From: Tieghemiomyces parasiticus
Taxonomy: Eukaryota > Kickxellomycota > Dimargaritomycetes > Dimargaritales > Dimargaritaceae
NCBI GenBank assembly: GCA_027575765.1
Contig: JANBPT010000014.1
Coordinates: 1-64,000 of the forward strand
DNA: 64,000 nt
Reading direction: 5' to 3'
A program made the translations under genes and the position numbers. Positions 33,612-43,159 of this stretch are shown piece by piece. Each line of letters starts with the position of its first letter. Within the stretch, counting starts at the first letter, position 1. Below the pieces are notes generated by a model that was not told where the DNA came from, searched no databases, and saw only the letters and a list, made by a program, of their open reading frames with translations.

Positions 33612-34260
33612 TGTAGTGTTGGTAAACGGTGTTGAACCCTAACGAGTCCAATTAAGTGGTACTTCGGTAGGGTGGCTGGACTAATATATTCTATTCCTAA
33701 ATAAGCTATGGGTTGGCTTAAGGCTAGAAGAGGGAGTTATAAGGGTAGGGGAACAGGATAAGGGAAAATGGAGCAAATAGGGCAGCCGAGTGCTACGAAA
33801 CTCCAAACGATACAAGGTGGGAGTATAGGCGATAAAACGGAGGGGGGACCCAGAGGGGTTGGATACTTCGGAGGTCATCAATGTTTTTAGTGAGTTTTTC
33901 GGGTTATTTTACGGCCAAGGTGGACAAAGGGAAATGGTATACTAACGGTAGAGCCGATTGGCAAAGGACTAGAACCAAGGACTAAGGAGAAGACGAATCT
34001 GGGAATAAAAGAGTAAAAGGTAATGGACGGCGGATAGGGGATAAAGGGACACGCAGGCAACGGGATCAGTGGTAAATAGAGAGGAATGTACAGTAAAATG
34101 AGTAAAGGAACAACGAAAGAAACATAGGGAATCCAAGTCCCGGTCAATCACAGAAAAAGGACTTGAGAATTCTCAGTTCCTGTTTCGGCACCATTGGTAT
34201 CAATTATCCTTTGCGTCTTTCGAAAATAGGGCGAAAAATGGAGGAGATATTTATAGGCGC
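33612..34260 (+). repeat. Diverged dispersed repeat, copy C (direct)
   Basis: The longest copy, in the same orientation as B and opposite to A. It is separated from B by about 120 bp that show only weak similarity. See copy A for the exact matching anchors. The minus strand carries open frames in the pyrimidine-rich direction, but they do not begin with ATG and are not preserved in the other copies. Confidence 0.65.
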
Positions 34261-34935
34261 GACAACCAGCACGGTGATCTCTAAGAGTGTCAGTATCCAA
34301 AAGCCGACGTCCACAGAACCCTGCAAGCCACCGCGGCGCCATACAGGAACAACCACCGCCCCCTTAGTGCCAAAGATTGGCCATGGCAAACACACCGAGA
34401 ACCCTTCATGACCTATTACCAAGACCCAGCCCTCCACACATTTCCCGGCTATAAAAGCCCACAAACCTAACCACTAATGTAACTTGACTTTTATCTAGCT
34501 TGCACACATTGCAATCAACTACCCCTCGGGGTCTCGCCTACCACAAATCGCAACTCAGAATGTAGTATTCCGCACGCTTGACTTGGGGTCGACCCACGGC
34601 GTAGCATTTCCTTGGTCACCTCGGGCTATAGCGCGAGAAGAGGTGGCCAGTAGCAAGTCGCCACATGGGGTGAAGGTTCGATAATTCTGGGTGTGCACCA
34701 CCGCCAGCCATCCTTGGTGGTACGCACAGAAAGAGGCGTTATGCTCGCGAGAGGAGTGGGGAGTACAGCGCCCTGTTAAAGACATCCTGCCGATGGTCGC
34801 ACATGAAAAAAAAACAACCTCAGGCCATGATAGCCTGCCGTATTCCCGCCGTCCCTTGGTTTCCATCTGCCACATCCCTAGTGCGAGACTACTATAGCTT
34901 GGCTCGGGTCCCGGATGTCCTTTGCTGCCCAGAAA

Positions 34936-34943
34936 TATAAAAG
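34936..34943 (+). promoter_or_regulatory. TATA box of the secreted orphan gene
   Basis: TATAAAAG lies 136 bp upstream of the start codon at 35072. Upstream, 34261-34930 is spacer with no supported gene; a second ataaaag at about 34453 is too far away to serve this gene. Confidence 0.5.
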
Positions 34944-35071
34944 CTACGCCTGCTTTCGACCGGTAAACTGTCATAAAACCCGAGCTCATTCTCATTATAT
35001 ATTTACCCTTGATAGGCCCGTACCAACCCCGCACCACCCACCCCGTCAGCTTCCCACCTAAGCCAGTCGCC

Positions 35072-35893
35072 ATGAAGGTTACCGCGCCGGCCGTTCTTCT
35101 GGGCTGCACCGTTTTGCTCATTTCTGTCGCCCATTCTTCTCCTACGAACTCGATAGCTGGCTCGATGTCCACCTTGGTGAAGCCTGATATTATCTTCAAG
35201 CCGAACGACAAGAAAACCAAGAAATACTGCGAGATTGCCCGCAAAGCCCTCGCTGGTATGGATGAAACTGGGCCGCCCAAATCTAATAGAGCCGGCAGGT
35301 TTACGCGCTTGTTTTCTTTCACTGGACTGCATAGCAAATCCTCTTCAGTCAAGCCCGGTTCCGTCGAGGAACAACTCACCAACTACTTTGGGAAAATGAA
35401 TCACGGCACGTGCGACGGCAACCTGCTAACCTCAACGCCTACGTTTCAGAGCGGCCGTGATACCTATCGTGTAACAAAGGTCGACGGTATTCTTACCTTA
35501 CGCCCTATTAATATGGACGAGGCGTACCATTTCCATTACGCATTGTTCGATGCAATGTCATCGATGGCTATGAGCGAGAGGGACTATCAGAAGGCACTCA
35601 CCAGTAACAATACGCTGGTATTGGCTAAAATCCGCTCGCTTATGGAGAAGAGCCTCGCGCCGGCCTGGAAGCCTAGCGTCAAAGCCTCTTCCCACGTTAA
35701 CAGCATTTTGGATGGATGGGGGAATGACAAGCATGGGGCTGTAGATAACCTACCGGGCTTGGACATCTGCCAATTTGTGAACCTTCCCTATGCCGTGGGA
35801 TCTAATTCTGAGCCCAGTAGTGGGGCGACTGAGAGCTCCGACATGGACATTGTGGGTCAGAATCTGGCCACAGTGGCCAAGGCCTGCTTCTAG
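35072..35893 (+). CDS. Secreted protein of unknown function
   Basis: A 273-aa intronless frame. The ATG at 35072 gives a good signal peptide (MKVTAPAVLLGCTVLLISVA, cleavage near AHSS). The mature part has four cysteines (KYCEIA, HGTCDGN, DICQFV and KACF two residues from the end), enough for two disulfides, and an N-glycosylation site in SNNTLV. I recognise no domain. Predicted secondary structure would be mixed, with helical stretches around DEAYHFHYALFDAMSSMAMS and LVLAKIRSLMEKSL. It is flanked by long spacers and has a TATA box, suggesting regulated expression. A lineage-specific extracellular protein or effector is possible; nothing in the sequence proves either. Confidence 0.65.
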   Translation: MKVTAPAVLLGCTVLLISVAHSSPTNSIAGSMSTLVKPDIIFKPNDKKTKKYCEIARKALAGMDETGPPKSNRAGRFTRLFSFTGLHSKSSSVKPGSVEEQLTNYFGKMNHGTCDGNLLTSTPTFQSGRDTYRVTKVDGILTLRPINMDEAYHFHYALFDAMSSMAMSERDYQKALTSNNTLVLAKIRSLMEKSLAPAWKPSVKASSHVNSILDGWGNDKHGAVDNLPGLDICQFVNLPYAVGSNSEPSSGATESSDMDIVGQNLATVAKACF

Positions 35894-36708
35894 GGCAACG
35901 CAGAGGGAGTTTAGAATCAGAGTAAAGATAAGGGGTTAGCATCCAATCTTGATTTGGATATTTTGAATTGACGCTTGACCTGCACTGTCTGAGGCTTGAC
36001 GGGCATTTATATTACTTTCGGTTGCTATCATTTATTAAATTTGGTGCCCTGAAATCATAAAGTGGCCAATGTAACCGGGGAGGGTAGGATACGGGCCTAG
36101 GCCTATTCTAGCGACTTTAATCAAACATGGCTTCGGTGCGATTATATAAGGAAAAGCGTTGACCTCAAGCGCCGACTTCCTGACGGAGATAAGGTCATCC
36201 ACTTATTGATCACCGGGCGATTCACAGCGTGCGATCTAGCAGACAGCCATCCCCGTCCTTCTGACCTATACTTTGTACGGAACGACCTTTACTTCGCAGT
36301 GCGAGGTGATCGGAGCCAAACCCACACCCATGTCAAACGGCCTTCTCCCAGCCTGACCCTCAGCCATATTCTGTGAGCCGTGTGACCTAAGCGTCCGCTT
36401 GGACCGGGTGGCAAATTATACTACCCGCTCAAAATCAGCCAACCCACTTGCCGCCCTTCTCGACCGGCTCCCATATCCTTGTTTCATGCGGCGGTCTTCC
36501 TTCGGGCCACGCTTCCGGCCATACCCCGCCCTGCCCTACGATTGCGTTGGTATTTTATCGTGCATACTATAAAATATTACCGTCGCAGCGACATCAGTAA
36601 GGAAGCGGGGAATGACCGACCGCCACAATCGTTAGGTATGCCACGCGGCCAACAGCGCAAAAGTTAGAATTTGGAAGCTATTTCAAACGACGATAATACG
36701 AAAAGTGA
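35894..36708. other. Intergenic 3' spacer, no supported gene
   Basis: Convergent spacer between the secreted orphan and GPI13. AT-rich after the stop of the orphan (about 35930-36060), then mixed composition. No motif-bearing open frame. Confidence 0.5.
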
Positions 36709-39700
36709 TCAGGCTGCACCCAGAGCCCGCAGTATTTGACGGTTCGCCAAAGTGACACGGTAGGCCACCCAGCCACCAGCGAAGAGGGCGGTCACCAAAC
36801 AGCTCACTAGAACGACGGGGCCGGACAACATGAACCGGGGGGCAAAGATCTTCCATACCATAAGGTGACGTTTAAATACCGCGGCGAACACGGCGCTCAT
36901 CGTAGCCACCAAGGTATGGTATAACAGGTATAACCCGACGTGCACCCCGACGCGACTGGGTAGCGGGTCAGAGGCTTGGACCTCGCCCGGTTCAGGGCGG
37001 TACCGCCAGAAGGCGCCGAGCGGAACGGCCAGCCCGACGACGATGAAGGACCCCAGAGTGTTGACAGTGACCAAGAGACCCGACAGGATAAGATGCATGT
37101 TACTGAGGCCGACGAAGGCGGAGGTCCACTGGATACTCGAAATGACCGCCTGGTGGCCCGTCGTAAAAAACCCGTGCCAGCTGAGAAGGCCCAGGACCAG
37201 GGCGCGGGCGCAGAGGAGGGTATCTGGGTGGGGCAAGGTGCTAGTACCGGTGGGAGAATCGCCCGTGTAGGCGCGCCTGAAAGTGGCCATCATGTCAAAC
37301 AGAAGGAGGGTTTGCAACCAAAGCGTGTAGAGCACGAGACCGCCCATGGGTAGCTGGACAAGCACCAAGACGGGAAAGAGGATGGCAAAGAACGTGAGGT
37401 AGCTGGCGCCAAACATGTTGTCGAGGCCGACGATACGTGGGTGGGGATCGCGGGAGGCCGGCATAGCGCCGGTGTGACCCTCGGCAGCACGACCGGCCGA
37501 GGATGATGGCGATGACCGAGGCGAAGTCGGGGCCATTTCCAATGTGACGGCATACGGCCGGTAATACCAAGCGATAGGCCCGACAACCAGGGTCAGGCCG
37601 AACACCAGCCGGGCCAGGATTAGTTTGACGGTATGCCAGGTGAAAGTGGCACCGATCCGCACCCACGCCCGGCCCAAGTCGACTGGGGATTCGGCGGCGA
37701 CGGCGGGGGTGGTGGTGGGGTTTTCCGGTTCGCCGGAGGCCACGGTTACTTCAGCCTGAGAGGTCAACAGGTCCACAAGCCAGTAGCTTGCACCGAGGAG
37801 CAGGACCAGCCGAAGCCCAAACTGGTGCCACAAGGAGGCCAGTCCGTGATCGTTACGCGTTCGCTGGAGGAAGCGAAGAACCAGGTGAGGGGCCACAACG
37901 GCGGCGGCGAGGAGCACGGTCACAACGTGGGGTGCGGAGGTGGTGGAATGTTCCGAGGCGTAGAACGTGGGCACGCACGTGGGGCCCTGTTCCTCACGGC
38001 AGACCGTTACGTAGGCCGTCAGCCGGGTGAGGGCCAGGACGGTCAGGCCCTGGGCTCGGGTGGCGTTCCGCTCGTTTCGGTCCGCCAGGCTACCGGCACG
38101 GTACACCAGGTAGGCCATGAGGGTTTGTAGGAGATAGCGTACAACGTGATCCTCGTACACGACGAAGCTATTAGATGCGAAAATGACTAGATGGCACAGG
38201 AGGACGAGGGTAAGCACAAAGATATCAACGGACGTGCGGAGGCGGGTGGCTGATTCAGTCTGCAGACCGCGGCGGATAGAGTCGATAAGTTCGCCGTGGT
38301 AAATTCCGGCTCTGACGGCCCCAGCGTACCAACCGATACACGACCCAATCGCGGCGCCCAGGAGCAGCGTGTCGCGGGCGCCCAGGTCGGTGGGACCCAA
38401 GGTGGCGGCCAAGACGGCCGTCCATACGGTCGGAGTCACGGCCCAGCTACGCAGCGTGAGGGGACCCAGCAGGGCGCCCATGAGGGAGCCCAGGGTAATG
38501 GGCTCGTAGTAACGAATGGCCAGAGCGAAGTAGTCACGCGATCGTGCGATGCGGACCGCCATTAGAACCGTGGCTACGCAGGTCATGAAGAGGACCAAAA
38601 GACCCGTGCCAATCCGGGCGCCGTCAAACTGGGCCCATCGCTGGCGGCTGGTGATGAGGGCGGTGCGTGTATAGCGTAGGTAACTGGCCAGAGCGGCTCG
38701 GGCGAGGTCCCGCCGATCGCCGGCGGCGATGGCAGAAGGATGCAGATACGCTGCAAAGTCGGCGTCGGCGCGCTGGAGTAGCGCCCGGTTCTCTCCTAGG
38801 GTCGCAGCGTCGAGGCCAGCCGCGGCCGTGTGCTGCATGTAGGCAGCAAAGTACCGGTCCAGCTGGTGAGCGTTGAGCTGAGCGGCCCGCAAGGTCTGCG
38901 CCAACGGGACGGCGGTCGGCGGCCGGGCTGCGCCCGTCGAAAATAGTTCTGGTACAACTGTACCGAGATTGTTAAACGGGATAGGGAGGCCCAGCAGGAG
39001 GGACAGAGTGGGGACCAGGTCGGTTTGGCTGATGGACCGGTATATCTGGCCGTTGGGCCCACGCACGAATGCGGCCAATGCGGTATCGCCCAGCTCGGCA
39101 TCGACGGTAGTAAGCAAGTCGGTGAGGTCTAACGCCTGATCGGGCCCGGCAAGCCACGCGGGGTCGACAAGTGGAGCGCCCTTGGCGTAGAGGAACAGCG
39201 CCGCCTCAAGCTCCTGGGGACTGTCGCCGCCGTGGTCCCCGCGCAGGTCCATACCATGGTCGCCCATGACCACCAGGAGGGTATCGTTATCCAATTGAGC
39301 AGCGAGCCGTTCCAAGAACGTGTTCATCTGGTCCAGTTTGGCCGCCATGGCTGGGTGGTCGGGACCGAACCGGTGGCCGCAGTGGTCGACGCCAAGAAAA
39401 TGGGCGATGGTGAGCGGCGGGAAAGCCTCGGGGATCATACCATCCGAGTGGACACCGGTGCCGGCTCGGGCCGCGTCCTGTTCCGCCTCGGCGGCCGTCT
39501 CGTACCGCTTAAGATCCGTCGCGTCTAGCGGGGTCTGTCGTGTTAGTACTTCGAGCACCCCGTTGTCGAGGGTGTGGAGGTCCCACACGTTGAAAGATGG
39601 GAACGGGTAGGCGGCTGCTGCCGGCGGGGCTAGGAGGTGCGGAAACAGGGACATCCACGTGTCATCCCCGGCGAACAGTCCATGTGGGCCCGCGAGGTCG

Positions 39701-40428
39701 GGATTCGTGGCGTTACGGTGCCGGAGAAACTGCAGCAGCCAGTTGTCTTCGTCGATCTGGGCACCTGAGAAGTTGCTGCCCAGGTCGATGAAGGTAGGTA
39801 AAGTGCCGGTAGTCAGCCCCTTCAGGCGTTGTAGCGTAGTGGTGGGCGGATCGGCCAGGAACCTAAACAGCTGGGTGTGCTGCGGATGCTGCCGCTGCAG
39901 CTGAGTCAGGACCGGGAGGTGGTTGTGGTAGTGCGAGTTGGGATGCGCTGTATAACCGGCGCTGCGGGGAGGGTAGGTCGAGCTGTTTGAAGAGACGGCT
40001 TCGGCTCCCTCCGCGGGCCACTGCACCCCCCAGGGACCCTCAGCTTTGTCGTTGGCTCGCCCGTCGAATGGGGTTGTAAAATCGAACCGTAGGGCATCGA
40101 TCACTACGATCACAGCCTTTTGGTAGCGGGCCGGGTACCAACAGTCGGCGGTACTAGCCACCGTCTCGCCAGGGTAGTGCGGACCCGGGGGACTGACCGG
40201 GGGAGCTTCGCACGTACTAGTCTCGTCCAGAACTGACCGCGAGAGAAGAAACCCGCCGGCGAAGAGATGGAGGCCGATGGCAAACAGGACGAATAGCCAC
40301 ACGCTGAACAGGCCCTTTACGGCGTATTGCTGACCGACTGTACCCGCACGGACCAGGGCGGGTGGAGCAGAGCGAGCGCGCGGGTGGGTGGCAGGGTCTC
40401 GGGGACCTCGTGAGGTGGTGGCGCCCAT
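36709..40428 (-). CDS. GPI13: GPI ethanolamine phosphate transferase 3 (GPI13/PIG-O)
   Basis: A single-exon 1239-aa ER membrane enzyme that adds phosphoethanolamine to the third mannose of the GPI precursor, the group later used to link protein to the anchor. A membrane segment at ~30-50 (LFSVWLFVLFAIGLHLFAGG) is followed by a lumenal alkaline-phosphatase-fold domain: IVVIDALRFDF near residue 106, RFLADPPTTTLQRLKGLTTG, LPTFIDLGSNFSG, HFLGVDHCGHRFGPDH and MGDHGMDLRGDHGG near 385. The TTTLQRLKGLTTG and FLGVDHCGHR motifs are those of PIG-O rather than Mcd4 or Gpi7. The C-terminal half contains many hydrophobic spans. The start is the ATG at 40428. No intron was needed. Confidence 0.93.
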   Translation of the reverse strand: MGATTSRGPRDPATHPRARSAPPALVRAGTVGQQYAVKGLFSVWLFVLFAIGLHLFAGGFLLSRSVLDETSTCEAPPVSPPGPHYPGETVASTADCWYPARYQKAVIVVIDALRFDFTTPFDGRANDKAEGPWGVQWPAEGAEAVSSNSSTYPPRSAGYTAHPNSHYHNHLPVLTQLQRQHPQHTQLFRFLADPPTTTLQRLKGLTTGTLPTFIDLGSNFSGAQIDEDNWLLQFLRHRNATNPDLAGPHGLFAGDDTWMSLFPHLLAPPAAAAYPFPSFNVWDLHTLDNGVLEVLTRQTPLDATDLKRYETAAEAEQDAARAGTGVHSDGMIPEAFPPLTIAHFLGVDHCGHRFGPDHPAMAAKLDQMNTFLERLAAQLDNDTLLVVMGDHGMDLRGDHGGDSPQELEAALFLYAKGAPLVDPAWLAGPDQALDLTDLLTTVDAELGDTALAAFVRGPNGQIYRSISQTDLVPTLSLLLGLPIPFNNLGTVVPELFSTGAARPPTAVPLAQTLRAAQLNAHQLDRYFAAYMQHTAAAGLDAATLGENRALLQRADADFAAYLHPSAIAAGDRRDLARAALASYLRYTRTALITSRQRWAQFDGARIGTGLLVLFMTCVATVLMAVRIARSRDYFALAIRYYEPITLGSLMGALLGPLTLRSWAVTPTVWTAVLAATLGPTDLGARDTLLLGAAIGSCIGWYAGAVRAGIYHGELIDSIRRGLQTESATRLRTSVDIFVLTLVLLCHLVIFASNSFVVYEDHVVRYLLQTLMAYLVYRAGSLADRNERNATRAQGLTVLALTRLTAYVTVCREEQGPTCVPTFYASEHSTTSAPHVVTVLLAAAVVAPHLVLRFLQRTRNDHGLASLWHQFGLRLVLLLGASYWLVDLLTSQAEVTVASGEPENPTTTPAVAAESPVDLGRAWVRIGATFTWHTVKLILARLVFGLTLVVGPIAWYYRPYAVTLEMAPTSPRSSPSSSAGRAAEGHTGAMPASRDPHPRIVGLDNMFGASYLTFFAILFPVLVLVQLPMGGLVLYTLWLQTLLLFDMMATFRRAYTGDSPTGTSTLPHPDTLLCARALVLGLLSWHGFFTTGHQAVISSIQWTSAFVGLSNMHLILSGLLVTVNTLGSFIVVGLAVPLGAFWRYRPEPGEVQASDPLPSRVGVHVGLYLLYHTLVATMSAVFAAVFKRHLMVWKIFAPRFMLSGPVVLVSCLVTALFAGGWVAYRVTLANRQILRALGAA

Positions 40429-40963
40429 GTTCGTCTAGGGACGAGGTGTCGGAGTGGGGGAATGAGAGTGATATAGTAAGAAACTCTTAGAAGGTCCGAT
40501 CCATGGTAATGAGGAGACCAAGGCTGGGAAGTAGGGCAGTGAGGAGAGTGGACGTGCGGGGCACGGGGAGGCAAGGCGGTCTAGAAGGGCTTTTGCACGG
40601 ACGGGTCTGGAGGAACGGCGGATCGCGTGGTAAGATAGTCAGCCATGTCACTGCCTTGGCTTGTCAGCCGAAGGGGATTAGACTGCCATCTTGTAGTGTG
40701 TAGGGTCAACACACGCTAAGCGTCACCCCTTCCCTTCAGTCAAATTTCAATTGTAGGGGTATCGGTCGTCTCCACGATGCCAGCTCAGGGCAATTGTATG
40801 CGAATAGCGTTTAACCGTCAAGTTTGAGGGGAATGCGGCGTTCAGTACGCACATTCTACAACGAAATCCCTTCCGCGCCAAAGCTTTAAAGATGTTTAAT
40901 TTATATTCAATTTTACAAAAAAAATCTGTCGCCATCACGGCCTCCCATGAAGCAGTCACTGGA
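40429..40963. other. GPI13 promoter region and 3' spacer of the carrier-like gene
   Basis: No coding potential recognised. The part next to 40964 is AT-rich (40860-40930), in keeping with a 3' UTR of the carrier-like gene. Confidence 0.45.
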
Positions 40964-42616
40964 CTACGTCGCACCGCGGGCACGCGTGAGCCGTTGGAAG
41001 AAGCGGTAGCCCAGGTAGGCGCCTTGGAGGACCACGAGCGACACGCACACTTCGGAGAGTAGCCCAGCCCAGAACCCAGGATAGAAATTGCGCACACCAC
41101 GACCCTGGTGCAAATACAAGGCTTTCACCGTAGATGCGAGGCCATGGAGCCCGGGCCCGACGGGCAGGCACAGCGCATTTTGCTGCAGGCCCTGGCGGGT
41201 CCAGTCTAGTACGCTTTCGACGCGTGCCAGTTGGGCAGCCGCCATAAATGTACCGCCGCGGGCTAAACCAACCATCTCGTAATTAACGATACAAGCGTAA
41301 AACACCGTTTCGATCGGGTACAGGACGGCCTTGGACACCACGTTGCTCATAAGTACGCCGGCTAGTTCCGCATAGAACTGACGGAGAATGCTCCTGGAGG
41401 CCGGCCGGGGTGGGGGCGGGAGGGTGGAGGCCGGCTGGCTATGATCGTGGGGTACACCAGGGGCCGGGGGAGGGCCGGTGGTCACCAGCGTGGGCACTGC
41501 CGTGGCCATCCCGGACGCAGTGCGCGGTAGGGACGGGCGGGCCGCGCTCCACCACCTTAAGATCCAACCGTGCACACGTGGGAACACCACCCGGGTTTGG
41601 AGGTAGTCAAAGAGGGCGCGGTGCAGGTACACCGGATACACGGCCGATACGCCCAACCCGGTCAGAACGACCCAGGGCCGGCGTAGGACGAGTCCCAGGG
41701 AGAGCGGGGCTATCAGGTCCCGCAAGATGCGGAAATAATGCCAGGCGTAGGTACGGAGATGGAGGGTAGGCCCGCCCAGCACGCTCCGCAGCCTCCAAAC
41801 CACAGTGAGATGCCACAGCGGGTAAAAGGGCAGGGAGGCGCCGAACTGGGCCAGGCGGCCGCCGACGTAGTAGATGATCCCGCGAAGGACCAGCGCTGGG
41901 TTCTGGACGGCGGTAACGGGACGGGGTTCCAGAGTTGAATAGATATGGCCGTACGCCACATGGGCGACCTGGCTAAGAAATGAGGCGGTGAACCCCGTCC
42001 AGAGCGACGTGAGGCCAGCAGTGCGGATCTGGGTGACCAAGTACCGGGCGTGGCGCGGAGTCCACCAGGGCCACCCGCCGACGCCGGCCAGGCTCGCACC
42101 GGAGGCGCCGGGGGCTGAGGGGAGCCCGCCTTGCGGGCTAGGCACCGTGACGTGCAGGGCTTGTTCGACGGACCGCAGAGCGCTGGTCGGGTATCCCAGG
42201 GTATAGTAAAAGGCCAGCGAACCTACAGCCAAGGACAGACCCAGCACGCCTTCACGGGACCCCGGCGTGACGCCAGGTGCCGGAGCCCCGCGGCTGGCGG
42301 CAAGAGAGTGCACTAAACGGCCCCGGGCAGCCGTCACGTAACTCGGACGGACTTGGAACAGTCGGGCGGGTTGGCGGGGCGGGACGGCTTTGGCGCGGCG
42401 ACGGACTCGATCAAGCCAGGAAGGTCCTGCGGGCACCGGTCGGCGGAGGTAGAAAGTCTGCCACCGTCGGGAGTTGAGCCGCGCCCGGCGCTCATCGGCA
42501 GCTAAGCCGCCGAGGCTGGTCCTTTGGGCGGCATGGGCGGCGTCGTGAATGTCGAGGACCGGGTAGTAGGTGGACGGGGGGCCGAGGACGGTGTCCCAGA
42601 ACGGGGTAAAGACCAT
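40964..42616 (-). CDS. Mitochondrial carrier-fold protein, SLC25A46/Ugo1-like
   Basis: From the ATG at 42616 this frame encodes 550 aa. The C-terminal part has a degenerate carrier signature, SKAVLYPIETVFYACIV, where the normally charged residue after P-x-E-x-x is Phe; SLC25A46 and Ugo1 show the same kind of ETV-hydrophobic degeneration. The next segment, RGVRNFYPGFWAGLLSEVCV, matches the carrier pattern of a glycine-rich loop before an even-numbered helix. Ugo1/SLC25A46 sit in the outer mitochondrial membrane and support fusion; that role is inferred. Upstream, the open frame runs to about 42760 without an ATG and contains a cccag acceptor at 42632, so a 5' exon is likely (see 42700-42825). 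A Pro-rich linker lies around residues 370-410. Confidence 0.6.
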   Translation of the reverse strand: MVFTPFWDTVLGPPSTYYPVLDIHDAAHAAQRTSLGGLAADERRARLNSRRWQTFYLRRPVPAGPSWLDRVRRRAKAVPPRQPARLFQVRPSYVTAARGRLVHSLAASRGAPAPGVTPGSREGVLGLSLAVGSLAFYYTLGYPTSALRSVEQALHVTVPSPQGGLPSAPGASGASLAGVGGWPWWTPRHARYLVTQIRTAGLTSLWTGFTASFLSQVAHVAYGHIYSTLEPRPVTAVQNPALVLRGIIYYVGGRLAQFGASLPFYPLWHLTVVWRLRSVLGGPTLHLRTYAWHYFRILRDLIAPLSLGLVLRRPWVVLTGLGVSAVYPVYLHRALFDYLQTRVVFPRVHGWILRWWSAARPSLPRTASGMATAVPTLVTTGPPPAPGVPHDHSQPASTLPPPPRPASRSILRQFYAELAGVLMSNVVSKAVLYPIETVFYACIVNYEMVGLARGGTFMAAAQLARVESVLDWTRQGLQQNALCLPVGPGLHGLASTVKALYLHQGRGVRNFYPGFWAGLLSEVCVSLVVLQGAYLGYRFFQRLTRARGAT

Positions 42617-42699
42617 GGGTTCGACGAGGTGCTGGGAATGGAGAGGTTGGCAGGGTCGGGTAAATGGGGCCGGAGTCAATGCCAAGGCAAGGTTAGTAC

Positions 42700-42825
42700 C
42701 GCGCCCGTTGGGGAATGTGGGAGGCGAAGGGCGGGGTGGTGGTTATTGTACTGCAGGAGGGGGGCGGCTTTGGCATCTAAATACTTGCGGAATGGGTCTT
42801 CACCCTCGGTATCCCTTGGCCGCAG
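42700..42825 (-). other. Possible 5' exon of the carrier-like gene
   Basis: The 42-codon open stretch reads LRPRDTEGEDPFRKYLDAKA... and joins in phase 0, through a 68-nt intron (42632-42699, GTACTA donor, cccag acceptor), to HLVEPMVFTPFW of the main frame. It is preceded by a pyrimidine tract ending in tag. The donor is weak, the intron unusually short for this window, and no upstream start exon was found, so this is tentative. Confidence 0.3.
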
Positions 42826-43159
42826 CTACTAGAAACAGCAGGAGTCGATGGGTAAGGAAGAATGGGCGATGGCGCCACGGGGCCAAGCCTCAGGACTGTG
42901 ATGTAAAGAAGCCGTGGCCGCCCACTCTTCATCAGTTGGACGTGGCCTAATAGCCCATGGATCCCATTATGTACACTACTTGGATTCAGCAGCCACCGGC
43001 GCTCGTGGCTTGCCAAACCAAGCTGTTCACGTCGCCACATTGGACGGGCAATTACCGACGATATTATATCCTTTGGAAATATCCAGGCAAAGGGGGAGGG
43101 GAAACCGTTGCCTTGCTGCATAATTTTATTTTCAGGGGAGGTATATGGCCGCCCCACAA
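42826..43159. other. Spacer between the carrier-like gene and the CobW GTPase
   Basis: Probably holds the upstream leader of the carrier-like gene and the 3' UTR of the CobW gene; on the minus strand AATAAA (43125-43130) lies about 30 bp after the CobW stop. No certain gene. Confidence 0.4.
43125..43130 (-). terminator. Putative poly(A) signal of the CobW GTPase gene
   Basis: The minus strand reads AATAAA about 30 bp downstream of the stop codon at 43160. Consensus match only. Confidence 0.4.

Noticed and set aside
33136..34147. Minus-strand hydrophobic open frames in the repeat island
   Set aside because: They start with non-ATG codons, follow from the pyrimidine-rich strand, and are not preserved between repeat copies.
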